Origin: Citrobacter tructae
GTDB taxonomy: Bacteria > Pseudomonadota > Gammaproteobacteria > Enterobacterales > Enterobacteriaceae
Assembly: GCF_004684345.1 (NCBI RefSeq)
Contig: NZ_CP038469.1
Span: forward strand, 620,001-684,000
DNA length: 64,000 nt
Reading direction: 5' to 3'
The position numbers were made by a program, and so were the translations under genes. The notes beneath the pieces were generated by a model that did no database searches, was not told where the DNA came from, and worked only from the letters and a program-made list of their open reading frames with translations. Positions 51,124 through 60,396 of this stretch are shown one piece after another (position 1 is the stretch's first letter; every line of letters begins with the position of its first letter).

Positions 51124-52107
51124 ATGTCACATCTCGCAGAGCTGGTTGCCAGTGCAACGGCCGCCATTAACCAGGCTTCAGATGTTGCCGCGTTAGACAA
51201 TGTCCGCGTCGAATATTTGGGTAAGAAAGGGCACCTGACCCTTCAAATGACTACCCTGCGCGAGCTGCCGCCTGAAGAGCGTCCGGCAGCAGGTGCGGTT
51301 ATCAACGAAGCTAAAGAGCAGGTACAGCAGGCGCTGAACGCGCGTAAAGCCGATTTAGAAAATGCCGCGCTGAACGCGCGTCTGGCAGAAGAAACAATTG
51401 ATATCTCCCTGCCGGGTCGTCGTATCGAAAACGGCGGGCTGCATCCGGTCACTCGTACAATCGACAGGATTGAAAGTTTCTTCGGTGAGCTCGGCTTTAC
51501 CGTGGCGACCGGGCCGGAAATCGAAGATGACTATCATAACTTTGATGCCCTGAACATTCCTGGTCATCATCCGGCGCGTGCTGACCACGACACTTTCTGG
51601 TTTGACGCTACACGTCTGCTGCGTACGCAGACCTCCGGCGTGCAGATTCGCACCATGAAAGAAAAACAGCCGCCAATCCGCATTATCGCGCCGGGTCGTG
51701 TGTATCGTAACGACTACGATCAGACGCATACCCCGATGTTCCATCAGATGGAAGGGCTGATCGTTGATACCAATATCAACTTCACCAACCTGAAAGGCAC
51801 GCTGCACGATTTCCTGCGTAACTTCTTTGAAGAGGACCTGCAGGTTCGCTTCCGTCCTTCCTACTTCCCGTTCACCGAACCTTCTGCGGAAGTTGACGTG
51901 ATGGGTAAAAACGGCAAATGGCTGGAAGTGCTGGGCTGCGGGATGGTTCACCCGAACGTGCTGCGTAACGTCGGTATCGATCCAGAAATCTACTCCGGCT
52001 TTGCATTCGGTATGGGTATGGAGCGTCTGACCATGCTGCGTTACGGTGTAACCGATTTGCGTTCTTTCTTCGAAAACGATCTGCGTTTCCTCAAACAGTT
52101 TAAATAA
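51124..52107 (+). CDS. pheS: PheS, phenylalanyl-tRNA synthetase alpha subunit
   Basis: Catalytic subunit of the alpha2-beta2 enzyme that charges tRNA-Phe. It has 327 residues from ATG 51124 (MSHLAELVASATAAINQ); a 16-codon upstream extension of the frame is not part of the protein. A coiled-coil N-domain (about 1-85) is followed by class-II motif 2 (PGRVYRNDYDQTHTPMFHQMEG) and motif 3 (FAFGMGMERLTMLRYG). pheT follows after 15 bases. Confidence 0.98.
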   Translation: MSHLAELVASATAAINQASDVAALDNVRVEYLGKKGHLTLQMTTLRELPPEERPAAGAVINEAKEQVQQALNARKADLENAALNARLAEETIDISLPGRRIENGGLHPVTRTIDRIESFFGELGFTVATGPEIEDDYHNFDALNIPGHHPARADHDTFWFDATRLLRTQTSGVQIRTMKEKQPPIRIIAPGRVYRNDYDQTHTPMFHQMEGLIVDTNINFTNLKGTLHDFLRNFFEEDLQVRFRPSYFPFTEPSAEVDVMGKNGKWLEVLGCGMVHPNVLRNVGIDPEIYSGFAFGMGMERLTMLRYGVTDLRSFFENDLRFLKQFK

Positions 52108-52122
52108 AGGCAGGATAAAACA

Positions 52123-54510
52123 ATGAAATTCAGTGAACTGTGGTTACGCGAATGGGTAAACCCGGCGATTGATAGCGATGCGCTGTCAAACCAGATCACC
52201 ATGGCTGGCCTCGAAGTCGACGGTGTTGATGCCGTTGCCGGTAAATTTAACGGCGTAGTGGTAGGTGAGGTGGTTGAGTGCGGCCAACACCCGAACGCCG
52301 ACAAACTGCGCGTGACTAAGGTGAATGTAGGCGGCGAGCGCCTGCTGGATATCGTCTGTGGCGCACCTAACTGTCGCCAGGGATTGAAAGTCGCGGTGGC
52401 TACTATTGGTGCCGTTTTGCCAGGCGATTTCAAAATTAAAGCCGCCAAGCTGCGCGGTGAGCCGTCAGAAGGTATGCTGTGCTCATTCTCTGAGCTGGGT
52501 ATTTCCGATGACCATAACGGTATTATCGAACTGCCTGCGGATGCGCCAATTGGCACCGATATCCGCGAATATCTGAAGCTTGACGATAACACTATCGAAA
52601 TCAGCGTTACGCCGAACCGCGCCGACTGCTTAGGCATCATTGGTGTCGCACGTGACGTTGCTGTACTGAACAAAGCTCCGTTGGTTGAGCCGGAAATCGC
52701 CCCTGTGGCGGCAACAATTAACGATGTGTTGCCAATTCAGGTTGAAGCCGTTGATGCGTGTCCGCGCTATCTGGGCCGCGTGGTGAAAGGTATCAACGTT
52801 AAAGCGCCAACACCGCTGTGGATGAAAGAGAAACTGCGTCGTTGCGGGATCCGTTCCATCGATGCCGTGGTTGACGTGACTAACTATGTGCTGCTCGAAC
52901 TGGGTCAGCCGATGCACGCGTTCGACAAAGACCGCATCGAAGGCGGGATTGTTGTCCGTATGGCAAAAGAGGGCGAAACCCTGGTGCTGCTGGACGGCAA
53001 CGAAGCAAAACTGAATGCGGATACGCTGGTGATTGCTGACCATAACAAAGCGCTGGCAATGGGCGGTATTTTCGGTGGTGAACACTCTGGTGTGAATGAT
53101 GAGACGCAAAACGTTCTGCTGGAATGCGCATTCTTCAGCCCGCTGTCTATTACCGGCCGCGCGCGTCGTCACGGTCTGCACACCGATGCCTCTCACCGTT
53201 ACGAGCGTGGTGTCGATCCGGCGCTGCAACACAAAGCCATGGAACGTGCAACGCGCCTGTTGATTGACATCTGCGGCGGTGAAGCGGGTCCAATCATCGA
53301 TGTGACCAACGAAATGACGTTGCCAAAACGTGCAACCATTACGCTTCGCCGTAGCAAACTGGATCGTCTGATCGGGCATCATATTGCCGATGAGCAGGTG
53401 AGCGATATTCTGCGTCGTCTGGGTTGTGACGTCACGGAAGGCCAGGATGAGTGGAAAGCGGTAGCACCGAGCTGGCGTTTCGATATTTCAATCGAAGAAG
53501 ACCTGGTCGAAGAAGTCGCCCGCGTCTATGGCTATGACAATATCCCGAATACGCCAATTCAGGCCGGTTTGATCATGGGGACGCATCGGGAAGCGGATTT
53601 ATCGCTGAAGCGTGTCAAAACCATGCTCAATGACAAAGGCTACCAGGAAGTGATCACCTACAGCTTTGTCGACCCGAAAGTTCAGGCGCTGCTGCATCCG
53701 GGTGAAGATGCGCTGCTGCTGCCTAGCCCAATCTCAATTGACATGTCAGCAATGCGTCTGTCTCTGTTGACCGGCTTACTGTCGACGGTGGTGTATAACC
53801 AGAACCGTCAGCAGACCCGTGTGCGCATTTTCGAAACAGGTTTACGTTTTGTGCCGGATACCCAGGCTAACCTCGGGATCCGTCAGGATCTGATGCTGGC
53901 AGGTGCTATCTGCGGTAACCGTCATGATGAACACTGGAATCTGGCAAAAGAGACCGTTGATTTCTATGATCTGAAAGGCGATTTGGAAGCTGTTCTCGAT
54001 CTGACCGGCAAACTGGCCGATATTCAGTTTAAAGCTGAAGCCAATCCGGCGCTGCATCCGGGGCAGTCTGCGGCGATTTATCTGAAAGGTGAACGTATTG
54101 GTTTCATTGGGGTTGTTCATCCTGAACTGGAACGTAAACTGGATCTGAACGGTCGCACTCTGGTGTTTGAACTGGAGTGGAACAAGCTCGCAGACCGCGT
54201 GGTGCCTCAGGCTCGTGAAGTTTCCCGCTTCCCGGCGAACCGTCGTGATATCGCCGTAGTGGTGGCAGAAAACGTTCCCGCTGCGGATATTTTATCCGAG
54301 TGTAAGAAAGTTGGCGTAAATCAGGTAGTTGGCGTAAACTTATTTGACGTGTACCGCGGTAAGGGTGTTGCGGAGGGTTATAAGAGCCTCGCTATCAGCC
54401 TGATCCTTCAGGATACCAGCCGTACACTTGAAGAAGAGGAGATTGCCGCTACCGTCGCCAAATGTGTAGAGGCATTAAAAGAGCGATTCCAGGCATCATT
54501 GAGGGATTGA
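52123..54510 (+). CDS. pheT: PheT, phenylalanyl-tRNA synthetase beta subunit
   Basis: Beta subunit that binds tRNA and edits mischarged Tyr-tRNA-Phe. It has 795 residues, the E. coli length. Domain order: tRNA-binding/OB-fold (about 39-150, with VVECGQHPNADKLRVTKVN), B3/B4 editing domain (about 210-390), B5, the inactive synthetase-like core, and the C-terminal FDX anticodon domain (SRFPANRRDIAVVV to the end). It is followed 4 bases later by ihfA. Confidence 0.98.
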   Translation: MKFSELWLREWVNPAIDSDALSNQITMAGLEVDGVDAVAGKFNGVVVGEVVECGQHPNADKLRVTKVNVGGERLLDIVCGAPNCRQGLKVAVATIGAVLPGDFKIKAAKLRGEPSEGMLCSFSELGISDDHNGIIELPADAPIGTDIREYLKLDDNTIEISVTPNRADCLGIIGVARDVAVLNKAPLVEPEIAPVAATINDVLPIQVEAVDACPRYLGRVVKGINVKAPTPLWMKEKLRRCGIRSIDAVVDVTNYVLLELGQPMHAFDKDRIEGGIVVRMAKEGETLVLLDGNEAKLNADTLVIADHNKALAMGGIFGGEHSGVNDETQNVLLECAFFSPLSITGRARRHGLHTDASHRYERGVDPALQHKAMERATRLLIDICGGEAGPIIDVTNEMTLPKRATITLRRSKLDRLIGHHIADEQVSDILRRLGCDVTEGQDEWKAVAPSWRFDISIEEDLVEEVARVYGYDNIPNTPIQAGLIMGTHREADLSLKRVKTMLNDKGYQEVITYSFVDPKVQALLHPGEDALLLPSPISIDMSAMRLSLLTGLLSTVVYNQNRQQTRVRIFETGLRFVPDTQANLGIRQDLMLAGAICGNRHDEHWNLAKETVDFYDLKGDLEAVLDLTGKLADIQFKAEANPALHPGQSAAIYLKGERIGFIGVVHPELERKLDLNGRTLVFELEWNKLADRVVPQAREVSRFPANRRDIAVVVAENVPAADILSECKKVGVNQVVGVNLFDVYRGKGVAEGYKSLAISLILQDTSRTLEEEEIAATVAKCVEALKERFQASLRD

Positions 54511-54514
54511 ACCT

Positions 54515-54814
54515 ATGGCGCTTACAAAAGCTGAAATGTCAGAATATCTGTTTGATAAGCTTGGGCTTAGCAAGCGGGATGCCAAAGAACTGGTCGAGCT
54601 GTTTTTCGAAGAGATCCGTCGTGCTCTGGAAAATGGTGAGCAGGTAAAACTCTCTGGTTTTGGTAACTTCGATCTGCGTGATAAGAATCAACGTCCGGGC
54701 CGTAACCCGAAAACGGGCGAAGATATTCCCATTACAGCACGGCGCGTGGTGACCTTCAGACCCGGACAGAAGTTAAAAAGCCGGGTCGAAAACGCAACGC
54801 CCAAAGAAGAGTGA
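54515..54814 (+). CDS. ihfA: IhfA, integration host factor alpha
   Basis: A 99-residue DNA-bending protein, partner of IhfB, needed for recombination, sigma-54 promoters and nucleoid structure. It is in the HU/IHF family, with the arm GRNPKTGEDIPITARRVVTFRPG, where the proline near residue 65 intercalates DNA. It begins 4 bases after pheT and belongs to the pheST transcript; in E. coli it also has its own promoter inside pheT. Confidence 0.98.
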   Translation: MALTKAEMSEYLFDKLGLSKRDAKELVELFFEEIRRALENGEQVKLSGFGNFDLRDKNQRPGRNPKTGEDIPITARRVVTFRPGQKLKSRVENATPKEE

Positions 54815-54881
54815 TTTAAAGACATGTTAAATCTTTTGTGCCGCCAGCAAACAGGCGGCATAAAAGATGACGCGTATAACT

Positions 54882-54910
54882 AAAAAGGCCGCTCTGCGGC
54901 CTTTTTCCTT
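54882..54910 (+). terminator. Terminator after ihfA
   Basis: aaaaaggccgc (54882-54892) pairs with gcggccttttt (54896-54906) around tct, giving a symmetric stem with a T-rich tail. It separates pheST-ihfA from btuC. Confidence 0.9.
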
Positions 54911-54968
54911 TTCACTACCGAATCAGCACCGTAGAATCGCTCCATCTCTTTTCAGCAGAATGGAAAAC

Positions 54969-55949
54969 ATGCTGACTTTCGCCCATCAACAACAGCGACG
55001 AAACGTGCGCTGGATACTGTCTCTGTCGGCGCTGATGCTGCTGGCAACGATTCTCAGCCTGTGCGCAGGAGAACAGTGGATTTCGCCCGGCGACTGGTTC
55101 AGCGCTCGTGGCGATCTGTTCGTCTGGCAAATTCGATTTCCCCGTACGCTTGCCGTACTGCTGGTCGGTGCCGCGCTGGCACTTTCCGGTGCCGTGATGC
55201 AGGCGCTGTTTGAAAACCCGCTGGCCGAGCCCGGCTTGCTGGGGGTGTCTAACGGCGCAGGGGTCGGACTCATCGCTGCGGTGCTGTTGGGGCAGGGCCA
55301 ACTGCCCGGCTGGGCCCTAGGGCTGTGTGCGATTGCCGGGGCGCTCATAATTACACTTATCCTCCTGCGTTTTGCTCGTCGTCATCTGTCGACCAGCCGC
55401 CTGCTGCTGGCGGGCGTAGCGCTGGGTATTATCTGTAGCGCGCTGATGACATGGGCTATCTACTTCTCCACCTCTTTTGACTTGCGACAGCTCATGTACT
55501 GGATGATGGGCGGCTTTGGCGGCGTGGATTGGCAGCAGGCCTGGTTGATGGTCGCGCTGCTTCCCGTTTTGCTGTGGATTTGCTGTCAGTCGCAGCCAAT
55601 GAATATGCTGGCGCTGGGGGAGACTTCTGCACGTCAGTTGGGACTGCCTCTATGGTTCTGGCGCAACCTGCTGGTGGTTGCCACTGGCTGGATGGTGGGC
55701 GTCAGCGTGGCGCTTGCCGGAGCTATTGGTTTTATCGGCCTGGTTATCCCGCATATTCTGCGACTGTGCGGATTAACCGATCATCGTGTATTGCTGCCTG
55801 GCTGTGCGCTGGCGGGAGCCATCGCGTTACTGTTAGCGGATGTCGTTGCGCGCCTGGTTCTGGCGTCGGCTGAGCTGCCTATCGGCGTGGTGACGGCAAC
55901 CATGGGCGCACCGGTATTTATCTGGCTATTGTTAAAATCCGGGCGCTAG
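54969..55949 (+). CDS. btuC: BtuC, vitamin B12 ABC transporter permease
   Basis: Inner-membrane permease of the BtuCDF cobalamin importer (FecCD family, ten helices). It has 326 residues from ATG 54969 (MLTFAHQQQRRN); the frame is open 34 codons upstream without support. Typical parts are FPRTLAVLLVGAALALSGAVMQALFENPLAEPGLLGVSNGAGVG and the ATPase-coupling loop near GEWQ-type residues. btuE follows after 65 bases, btuD after that; the binding protein btuF is not in the window, as in E. coli. Confidence 0.97.
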   Translation: MLTFAHQQQRRNVRWILSLSALMLLATILSLCAGEQWISPGDWFSARGDLFVWQIRFPRTLAVLLVGAALALSGAVMQALFENPLAEPGLLGVSNGAGVGLIAAVLLGQGQLPGWALGLCAIAGALIITLILLRFARRHLSTSRLLLAGVALGIICSALMTWAIYFSTSFDLRQLMYWMMGGFGGVDWQQAWLMVALLPVLLWICCQSQPMNMLALGETSARQLGLPLWFWRNLLVVATGWMVGVSVALAGAIGFIGLVIPHILRLCGLTDHRVLLPGCALAGAIALLLADVVARLVLASAELPIGVVTATMGAPVFIWLLLKSGR

Positions 55950-56014
55950 AAAGCGGCAGTTCGGACTATGATTAAACACGAAAATTGATCGCTGACTATC
56001 CACCTGGAGATGCT

Positions 56015-56566
56015 ATGCAAGACACTATTCTCAATACAGAAGTGACAACTATCGACGGCGACGCCGTCTCGTTGCAGGCGTATGCCGGAAAAGTCCTGTT
56101 AATTATTAATGTTGCTTCGAAATGTGGATTAACGCCGCAATATGAGCAACTGGAGAATCTGCAGAAAGCATGGCACGAGCAGGGATTCACCGTGTTGGGG
56201 TTCCCCTGCAATCAATTTCTCGGCCAGGAACCGGGTAGCGAAGCCGAAATTAAAACATGGTGCAGTACCACCTGGGGCGTCACCTTCCCGATGTTCAGTA
56301 AGATTGACGTCAATGGTAAAGCGCGCCATCCGCTGTATCAGAAGCTGATTGACGCTGCACCGAACGCCATTGCACCGGCTGACAGCGGTTTTTTGGCACG
56401 TATGGCGAGCAAAGGTCGCGCGCCGCTCTACCCGGGCGATATTCTGTGGAATTTCGAGAAGTTTTTAGTGGGTCGGGATGGTCAGGTATTGCAACGATTT
56501 TCACCCGATATGACGCCTGAAGATCCCATCCTTGTTGAACATATCAACGCGGCGCTGGCAAAATAA
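56015..56566 (+). CDS. btuE: BtuE, thioredoxin/glutathione peroxidase
   Basis: A 183-residue glutathione peroxidase-family enzyme that reduces peroxides in the cytosol or periplasm; despite its name it is not needed for B12 import. The start is ATG 56015 (MQDTILNTEVTTIDG). The peroxidatic Cys37 is in VASKCGLTPQYEQL, so it is the Cys not Sec type. The second motif GFPCNQFLGQEPGS is present. Its stop overlaps the btuD start in TAATG. Confidence 0.96.
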   Translation: MQDTILNTEVTTIDGDAVSLQAYAGKVLLIINVASKCGLTPQYEQLENLQKAWHEQGFTVLGFPCNQFLGQEPGSEAEIKTWCSTTWGVTFPMFSKIDVNGKARHPLYQKLIDAAPNAIAPADSGFLARMASKGRAPLYPGDILWNFEKFLVGRDGQVLQRFSPDMTPEDPILVEHINAALAK

Positions 56567-57315
56567 TGTCTCCTTTGATGCAGCTTCAGGATGTCGCGGA
56601 ATCGACCCGGCTCGGCCCGCTTTCAGGCGAGATAAGGGCAGGGGAGATCCTGCACCTTGTGGGGCCTAACGGTGCCGGAAAGAGCACGTTGCTGGCGCGG
56701 ATGGCGGGTTTAACGACCGGTGAGGGAACCGTCGTGTTGGGTGATATGCCGCTCGACGACTGGCCCGCCGCAAAATTGGCGCAACACCGCGCTTTTCTTG
56801 CGCAACAGCAAAACCCGCCGTTTGCAATGCCGGTCTGGCATTTTCTGACGCTGCATCAGCCTGATAAAGCGCGAACCGATCTGCTGCAAGAGGTGGCTGA
56901 CGCGCTTGGATTGGGTGACAAACTCGGACGCGGGGTGAATCAGCTCTCCGGCGGCGAATGGCAGCGGGTACGTCTTGCTGCGGTGATACTGCAAATTTGC
57001 CCTCAGTCTAACCCGCACGGCCAGCTGTTGCTGTTAGACGAGCCGATGAACAGTCTGGATGTTGCACAACAAAATGCATTGGACAGGCTATTGAGCCAGC
57101 TGAGTCAGCAGGGGATAGCGATTGTCATGAGCAGCCATGACCTGAACCATACGCTGCGGCATGCACACGAGGCCTGGTTACTCAAGCGTGGAAAGCTGCT
57201 GGCCAGTGGTTCACGCGATGCGGTCCTGACGCCGGCTAATCTCTCTCAAGCCTATGGCGTAAACTTCCGGCGTCTGGATATCGAAGGCCACAGAATGCTC
57301 ATATCAACCACTTAA
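56566..57315 (+). CDS. btuD: BtuD, vitamin B12 ABC transporter ATPase
   Basis: ATP-binding subunit of BtuCDF, 249 residues. Walker A is GPNGAGKST at 33-41, the signature is LSGGEWQRVRLAAV, Walker B is LLLLDEPMNSLD and the switch histidine is in SSHDLNHT. It overlaps btuE by one base. It is the last gene of the btuCED unit; nlpC follows after 77 bases. Confidence 0.97.
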   Translation: MSPLMQLQDVAESTRLGPLSGEIRAGEILHLVGPNGAGKSTLLARMAGLTTGEGTVVLGDMPLDDWPAAKLAQHRAFLAQQQNPPFAMPVWHFLTLHQPDKARTDLLQEVADALGLGDKLGRGVNQLSGGEWQRVRLAAVILQICPQSNPHGQLLLLDEPMNSLDVAQQNALDRLLSQLSQQGIAIVMSSHDLNHTLRHAHEAWLLKRGKLLASGSRDAVLTPANLSQAYGVNFRRLDIEGHRMLISTT

Positions 57316-57392
57316 GTTAAATGGGTTCTTGAAAACCACATAATTTCCACGCTAAATTGGCACAAAAATAAAAATCAGAGGATTCGTCCTGA

Positions 57393-57857
57393 ATGCGCTT
57401 TTGGCTTCTTTTCATTACAGCATTGTTTTTGGCGGGGTGTAGCAGCCATCGTGCGCCTGCGCCCAATGCCCGGTTATCGGATTCTATCGCCGTGATCGCC
57501 GGTCTTAACGATCAGCTACAGAACTGGCGTGGTACACCCTATCGTTACGGTGGTATGAGCCGTAACGGCGTGGATTGTTCGGGATTTGTATTGATGACGA
57601 TGCGCGATCAGTTTGATTTGCAACTGCCGCGCGATACGCGCACGCAATCAAAGATTGGTACTGAAATCGATAAAGACGAATTGCTGCCAGGCGATCTGGT
57701 TTTCTTTAAAACCGGATCAGGAGAAAGCGGCTTACACGTCGGTATTTACGATACCAATAATCAATTTATTCATGCGTCAACCAGTCGGGGAGTGATGCGT
57801 TCATCCCTTGATAATGTCTACTGGCGTAAAAATTTCTGGCAGGCGCGACGTATTTAA
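57393..57857 (+). CDS. nlpC: NlpC, NlpC/P60-family lipoprotein peptidase
   Basis: A 154-residue lipoprotein: lipobox FLAGC with lipidated Cys16, followed by Ser, so outer-membrane sorting. The C-terminal domain is the NlpC/P60 cysteine peptidase fold. The catalytic Cys63 is in GVDCSGFVL, His116 in GLHVGIYD, and a third polar residue is His128 in FIHAST. It is predicted to cut peptidoglycan stem peptides in the periplasm; the E. coli substrate is not well set. Confidence 0.95.
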   Translation: MRFWLLFITALFLAGCSSHRAPAPNARLSDSIAVIAGLNDQLQNWRGTPYRYGGMSRNGVDCSGFVLMTMRDQFDLQLPRDTRTQSKIGTEIDKDELLPGDLVFFKTGSGESGLHVGIYDTNNQFIHASTSRGVMRSSLDNVYWRKNFWQARRI

Positions 57858-58178
57858 TCTCATCAGATGATGGGGCTGGCTGTGAATGAAGCCCGTCTCA
57901 TCATCGTCACTTGAACGTCAACTTTCATTTCTGCTGCTATGCTGACAATAACCTTGCGCATTAAAAGAGTATTTTGCTAAAAATATGATTTATGCCGAGT
58001 TATTAAAAAAGTACAAAGCTGGATATTAGCTTATAATCAGGATAAGCTAAAAAAAAGGATTCGATTTACTGGCTAAAAAGGGACAAATGAAAGGGCCTCT
58101 ATTTGTATCTGATGTAACGTATTTTTCCATCCTTTGCTACAGGATGCCGGGTTACACCTATGCAGCGGGGCTGGCACA
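57858..58178 (+). other. nlpC to ydiV gap
   Basis: 321 bases, AT-rich in the middle. Just after nlpC there is an imperfect hairpin (gatgatggggct / agcccgtctcatcatc) without a T run. A possible transcript leader for ydiV fills the rest. The bases before the ydiV ATG (cggggctggcaca) give only a weak Shine-Dalgarno. Confidence 0.5.
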
Positions 58179-58892
58179 ATGATAGTTTCACTGGATAATC
58201 TTTATCATTCTGAGTTCTCTTTTCTTCCTGCGAGAAGTGAAAAAGGTGACCTTGAGTTCGTAGAAATCCTCACCCACTTTGTCAGCTCAGATGGCGTTGT
58301 GCGCATGCCTACCGGGTTGGTCATGCCTCAGATGTCAGACGATGAGCAGTGTCGTTTATTTATCGAAAAACTTGAATTAATCGAAACATGCCAACATTTT
58401 TTTATTCAACGTAAGATTCCTGCCTGGATTAATTTAACCCCAGCAGTGGCTAATGCTTTATTATCAGAAGCGGAATATGCTTCACGCATTGAACGATTTC
58501 CATTTATTGAATTTACCATTAATGAAAGTTACCCCGAGTTAAACAAGGGTAAAGAAAATCCTACGCTGGCGGCATTAGCGGCGCGATTTCCATTAGTTCT
58601 GACTAACTTTGGCGCTGCGGGCATATCCACGCGCGCAATTTTTGATGGCCTTTTCAAACGTGTCGTAATGGATAAAAACTTTATTCAACAAAGGATTGCG
58701 CAAAACTCGTTTGAGCCTTTTATGCGCGCTATCCATGCGCAAATATCCCCAAGCTGTGAATCAATAATCATTAGCGGTATTGATACGCAGGAGATGCTCG
58801 AACGGGTATTGCCCCTGGGGTTCAGCGCCATGCAGGGGGCATTATGGCCAGCGGTTTCGCCTGCGCAGATAATCTCGTTGATACAGGGATAA
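58179..58892 (+). CDS. ydiV: YdiV (RflP), degenerate EAL protein, anti-FlhDC factor
   Basis: A 237-residue EAL-fold protein that does not bind or cleave cyclic di-GMP. In Salmonella it binds FlhD, displaces FlhDC from promoters and delivers it to ClpXP, so repressing motility when nutrients are poor. The start is ATG 58179 (MIVSLDNLYHSEFSFLP). The EAL motif itself is lost, and metal ligands are missing. The region before the ATG has a poor ribosome-binding site; in E. coli poor translation is known to keep this protein low. Confidence 0.93.
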   Translation: MIVSLDNLYHSEFSFLPARSEKGDLEFVEILTHFVSSDGVVRMPTGLVMPQMSDDEQCRLFIEKLELIETCQHFFIQRKIPAWINLTPAVANALLSEAEYASRIERFPFIEFTINESYPELNKGKENPTLAALAARFPLVLTNFGAAGISTRAIFDGLFKRVVMDKNFIQQRIAQNSFEPFMRAIHAQISPSCESIIISGIDTQEMLERVLPLGFSAMQGALWPAVSPAQIISLIQG

Positions 58893-58953
58893 CCTTTGTA
58901 TTTGCCGGTGTTTAACCAATCATTAACAGTCTACACTAGTGACAGGAGGCCCT

Positions 58954-60396
58954 ATGACCCTGTCTTTTACTACCCGCTGGCGTGATGAGTTACCAGCAAC
59001 CTATACAGCACTTTCGCCCACTCCCCTAAAAAATGCGCGCGTTATCTGGCATAACGAAGTTCTTGCTGAGCAATCAGGGATCCCTGCTGTGCTGTTTAAC
59101 AGTGAACATGGCGCAGGCGTTTGGGGCGGTGAATCACTACTTCCCGGCATGTCACCGTTGGCCCAGGTTTATAGCGGGCATCAGTTTGGCGTCTGGGCTG
59201 GCCAGCTTGGTGACGGGCGCGGGATCTTGCTGGGCGAACAACTGCTCGCCGATGGCACGACGCTTGACTGGCATCTGAAAGGGGCCGGATTAACGCCATA
59301 TTCCCGCATGGGTGATGGGCGTGCGGTACTGCGCTCGACGATTCGCGAAAGCCTGGCCAGCGAAGCCATGCATTACCTGGGGATCCCCACCACCCGGGCG
59401 CTGTCGGTTGTCACCAGCGATACGCAGGTCTACCGTGAAACGGCTGAAGCAGGGGCGATGCTTATCCGCGTGGCGCAAAGTCACATGCGCTTTGGTCACT
59501 TTGAACACTTCTACTATCGGCGTGAACCGGAAAAAGTACGCCAGCTGGCCGATTTTGCGATCCGCTATTATTGGCCGCACTGGCAGGATGAAGCGGATAA
59601 ATATCAATTGTGGTTTCAGGACGTGGTCACGCGTACCGCGACGTTAATCGCCGACTGGCAGGCGGTAGGATTTGCGCACGGGGTGATGAATACTGACAAC
59701 ATGTCGATTCTGGGACTGACGATGGATTACGGTCCATTCGGTTTTCTGGATGATTATGTACCTGATTTTATCTGTAACCATTCGGATCACCAGGGACGGT
59801 ACAGTTTCGATAATCAACCGGCTGCAGCGCTGTGGAATTTGCAGCGACTGGCGCAAACCCTGTCGCCTTTTATTGCCGTCGACGCGCTCAATGACGCACT
59901 GGATAGCTACCAGTTGGCGCTGTTGACCCGTTATGGACAACGGATGCGACAAAAGCTGGGGTTCTTTAGCGAGCAAAAAAACGATAACGAATTGCTCAGC
60001 GAACTGTTTAGCCTGATGGCGCGGGAAAGGAGCGACTTTACGCGAACATTTCGTATGTTGAGCGTGACGGAGCAGCACAGCAGGTCTTCACCGTTGCGCG
60101 ATGAGTTTATCGACCGTGCGGCATTTGATGGCTGGTTTGCGCGCTATCGCTCACGTTTGCAGCAGGACAACGTGGCTGATGAAATAAGACAGGCGCAAAT
60201 GAAAGCAGCGAACCCGGCAATGGTATTACGCAACTGGCTGGCGCAGCGGGCAATAAGCCAGGCAGAGCAGGGGGATTATGCCGAACTGCATCGATTACAC
60301 ATCGCGTTGCGTACACCGTATGCCGAGAGAGATGACGACTATGTCAGCCGTCCCCCCGACTGGGGTAAACGACTGGAAGTCAGTTGTTCAAGCTAG
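58954..60396 (+). CDS. selO: SelO (YdiU), protein adenylyltransferase
   Basis: Pseudokinase-fold enzyme that AMPylates Ser, Thr or Tyr of target proteins, redox-linked. It has 480 residues from ATG 58954 (MTLSFTTRWRDELPATY), close to the 478 of E. coli. The nucleotide-binding parts include GQLGDGRGILLGEQ, HLKGAGLTPYSRMGDGRAVLRS and the metal region HGVMNTDNMSILGLTMDYGPFGFLDDY. It ends LEVSCSS, with the conserved near-terminal Cys that is Sec in some animals. Its stop overlaps that of hmuV by 4 bases. Confidence 0.96.
   Translation: MTLSFTTRWRDELPATYTALSPTPLKNARVIWHNEVLAEQSGIPAVLFNSEHGAGVWGGESLLPGMSPLAQVYSGHQFGVWAGQLGDGRGILLGEQLLADGTTLDWHLKGAGLTPYSRMGDGRAVLRSTIRESLASEAMHYLGIPTTRALSVVTSDTQVYRETAEAGAMLIRVAQSHMRFGHFEHFYYRREPEKVRQLADFAIRYYWPHWQDEADKYQLWFQDVVTRTATLIADWQAVGFAHGVMNTDNMSILGLTMDYGPFGFLDDYVPDFICNHSDHQGRYSFDNQPAAALWNLQRLAQTLSPFIAVDALNDALDSYQLALLTRYGQRMRQKLGFFSEQKNDNELLSELFSLMARERSDFTRTFRMLSVTEQHSRSSPLRDEFIDRAAFDGWFARYRSRLQQDNVADEIRQAQMKAANPAMVLRNWLAQRAISQAEQGDYAELHRLHIALRTPYAERDDDYVSRPPDWGKRLEVSCSS

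Noticed and set aside
54969..57315. btuC-btuE-btuD and hmuUV as one duplicated transporter region
   Set aside because: Both encode FecCD-type permeases and similar ATPases, but each set matches its own known family and order; the likeness is family-wide, not a recent duplication.
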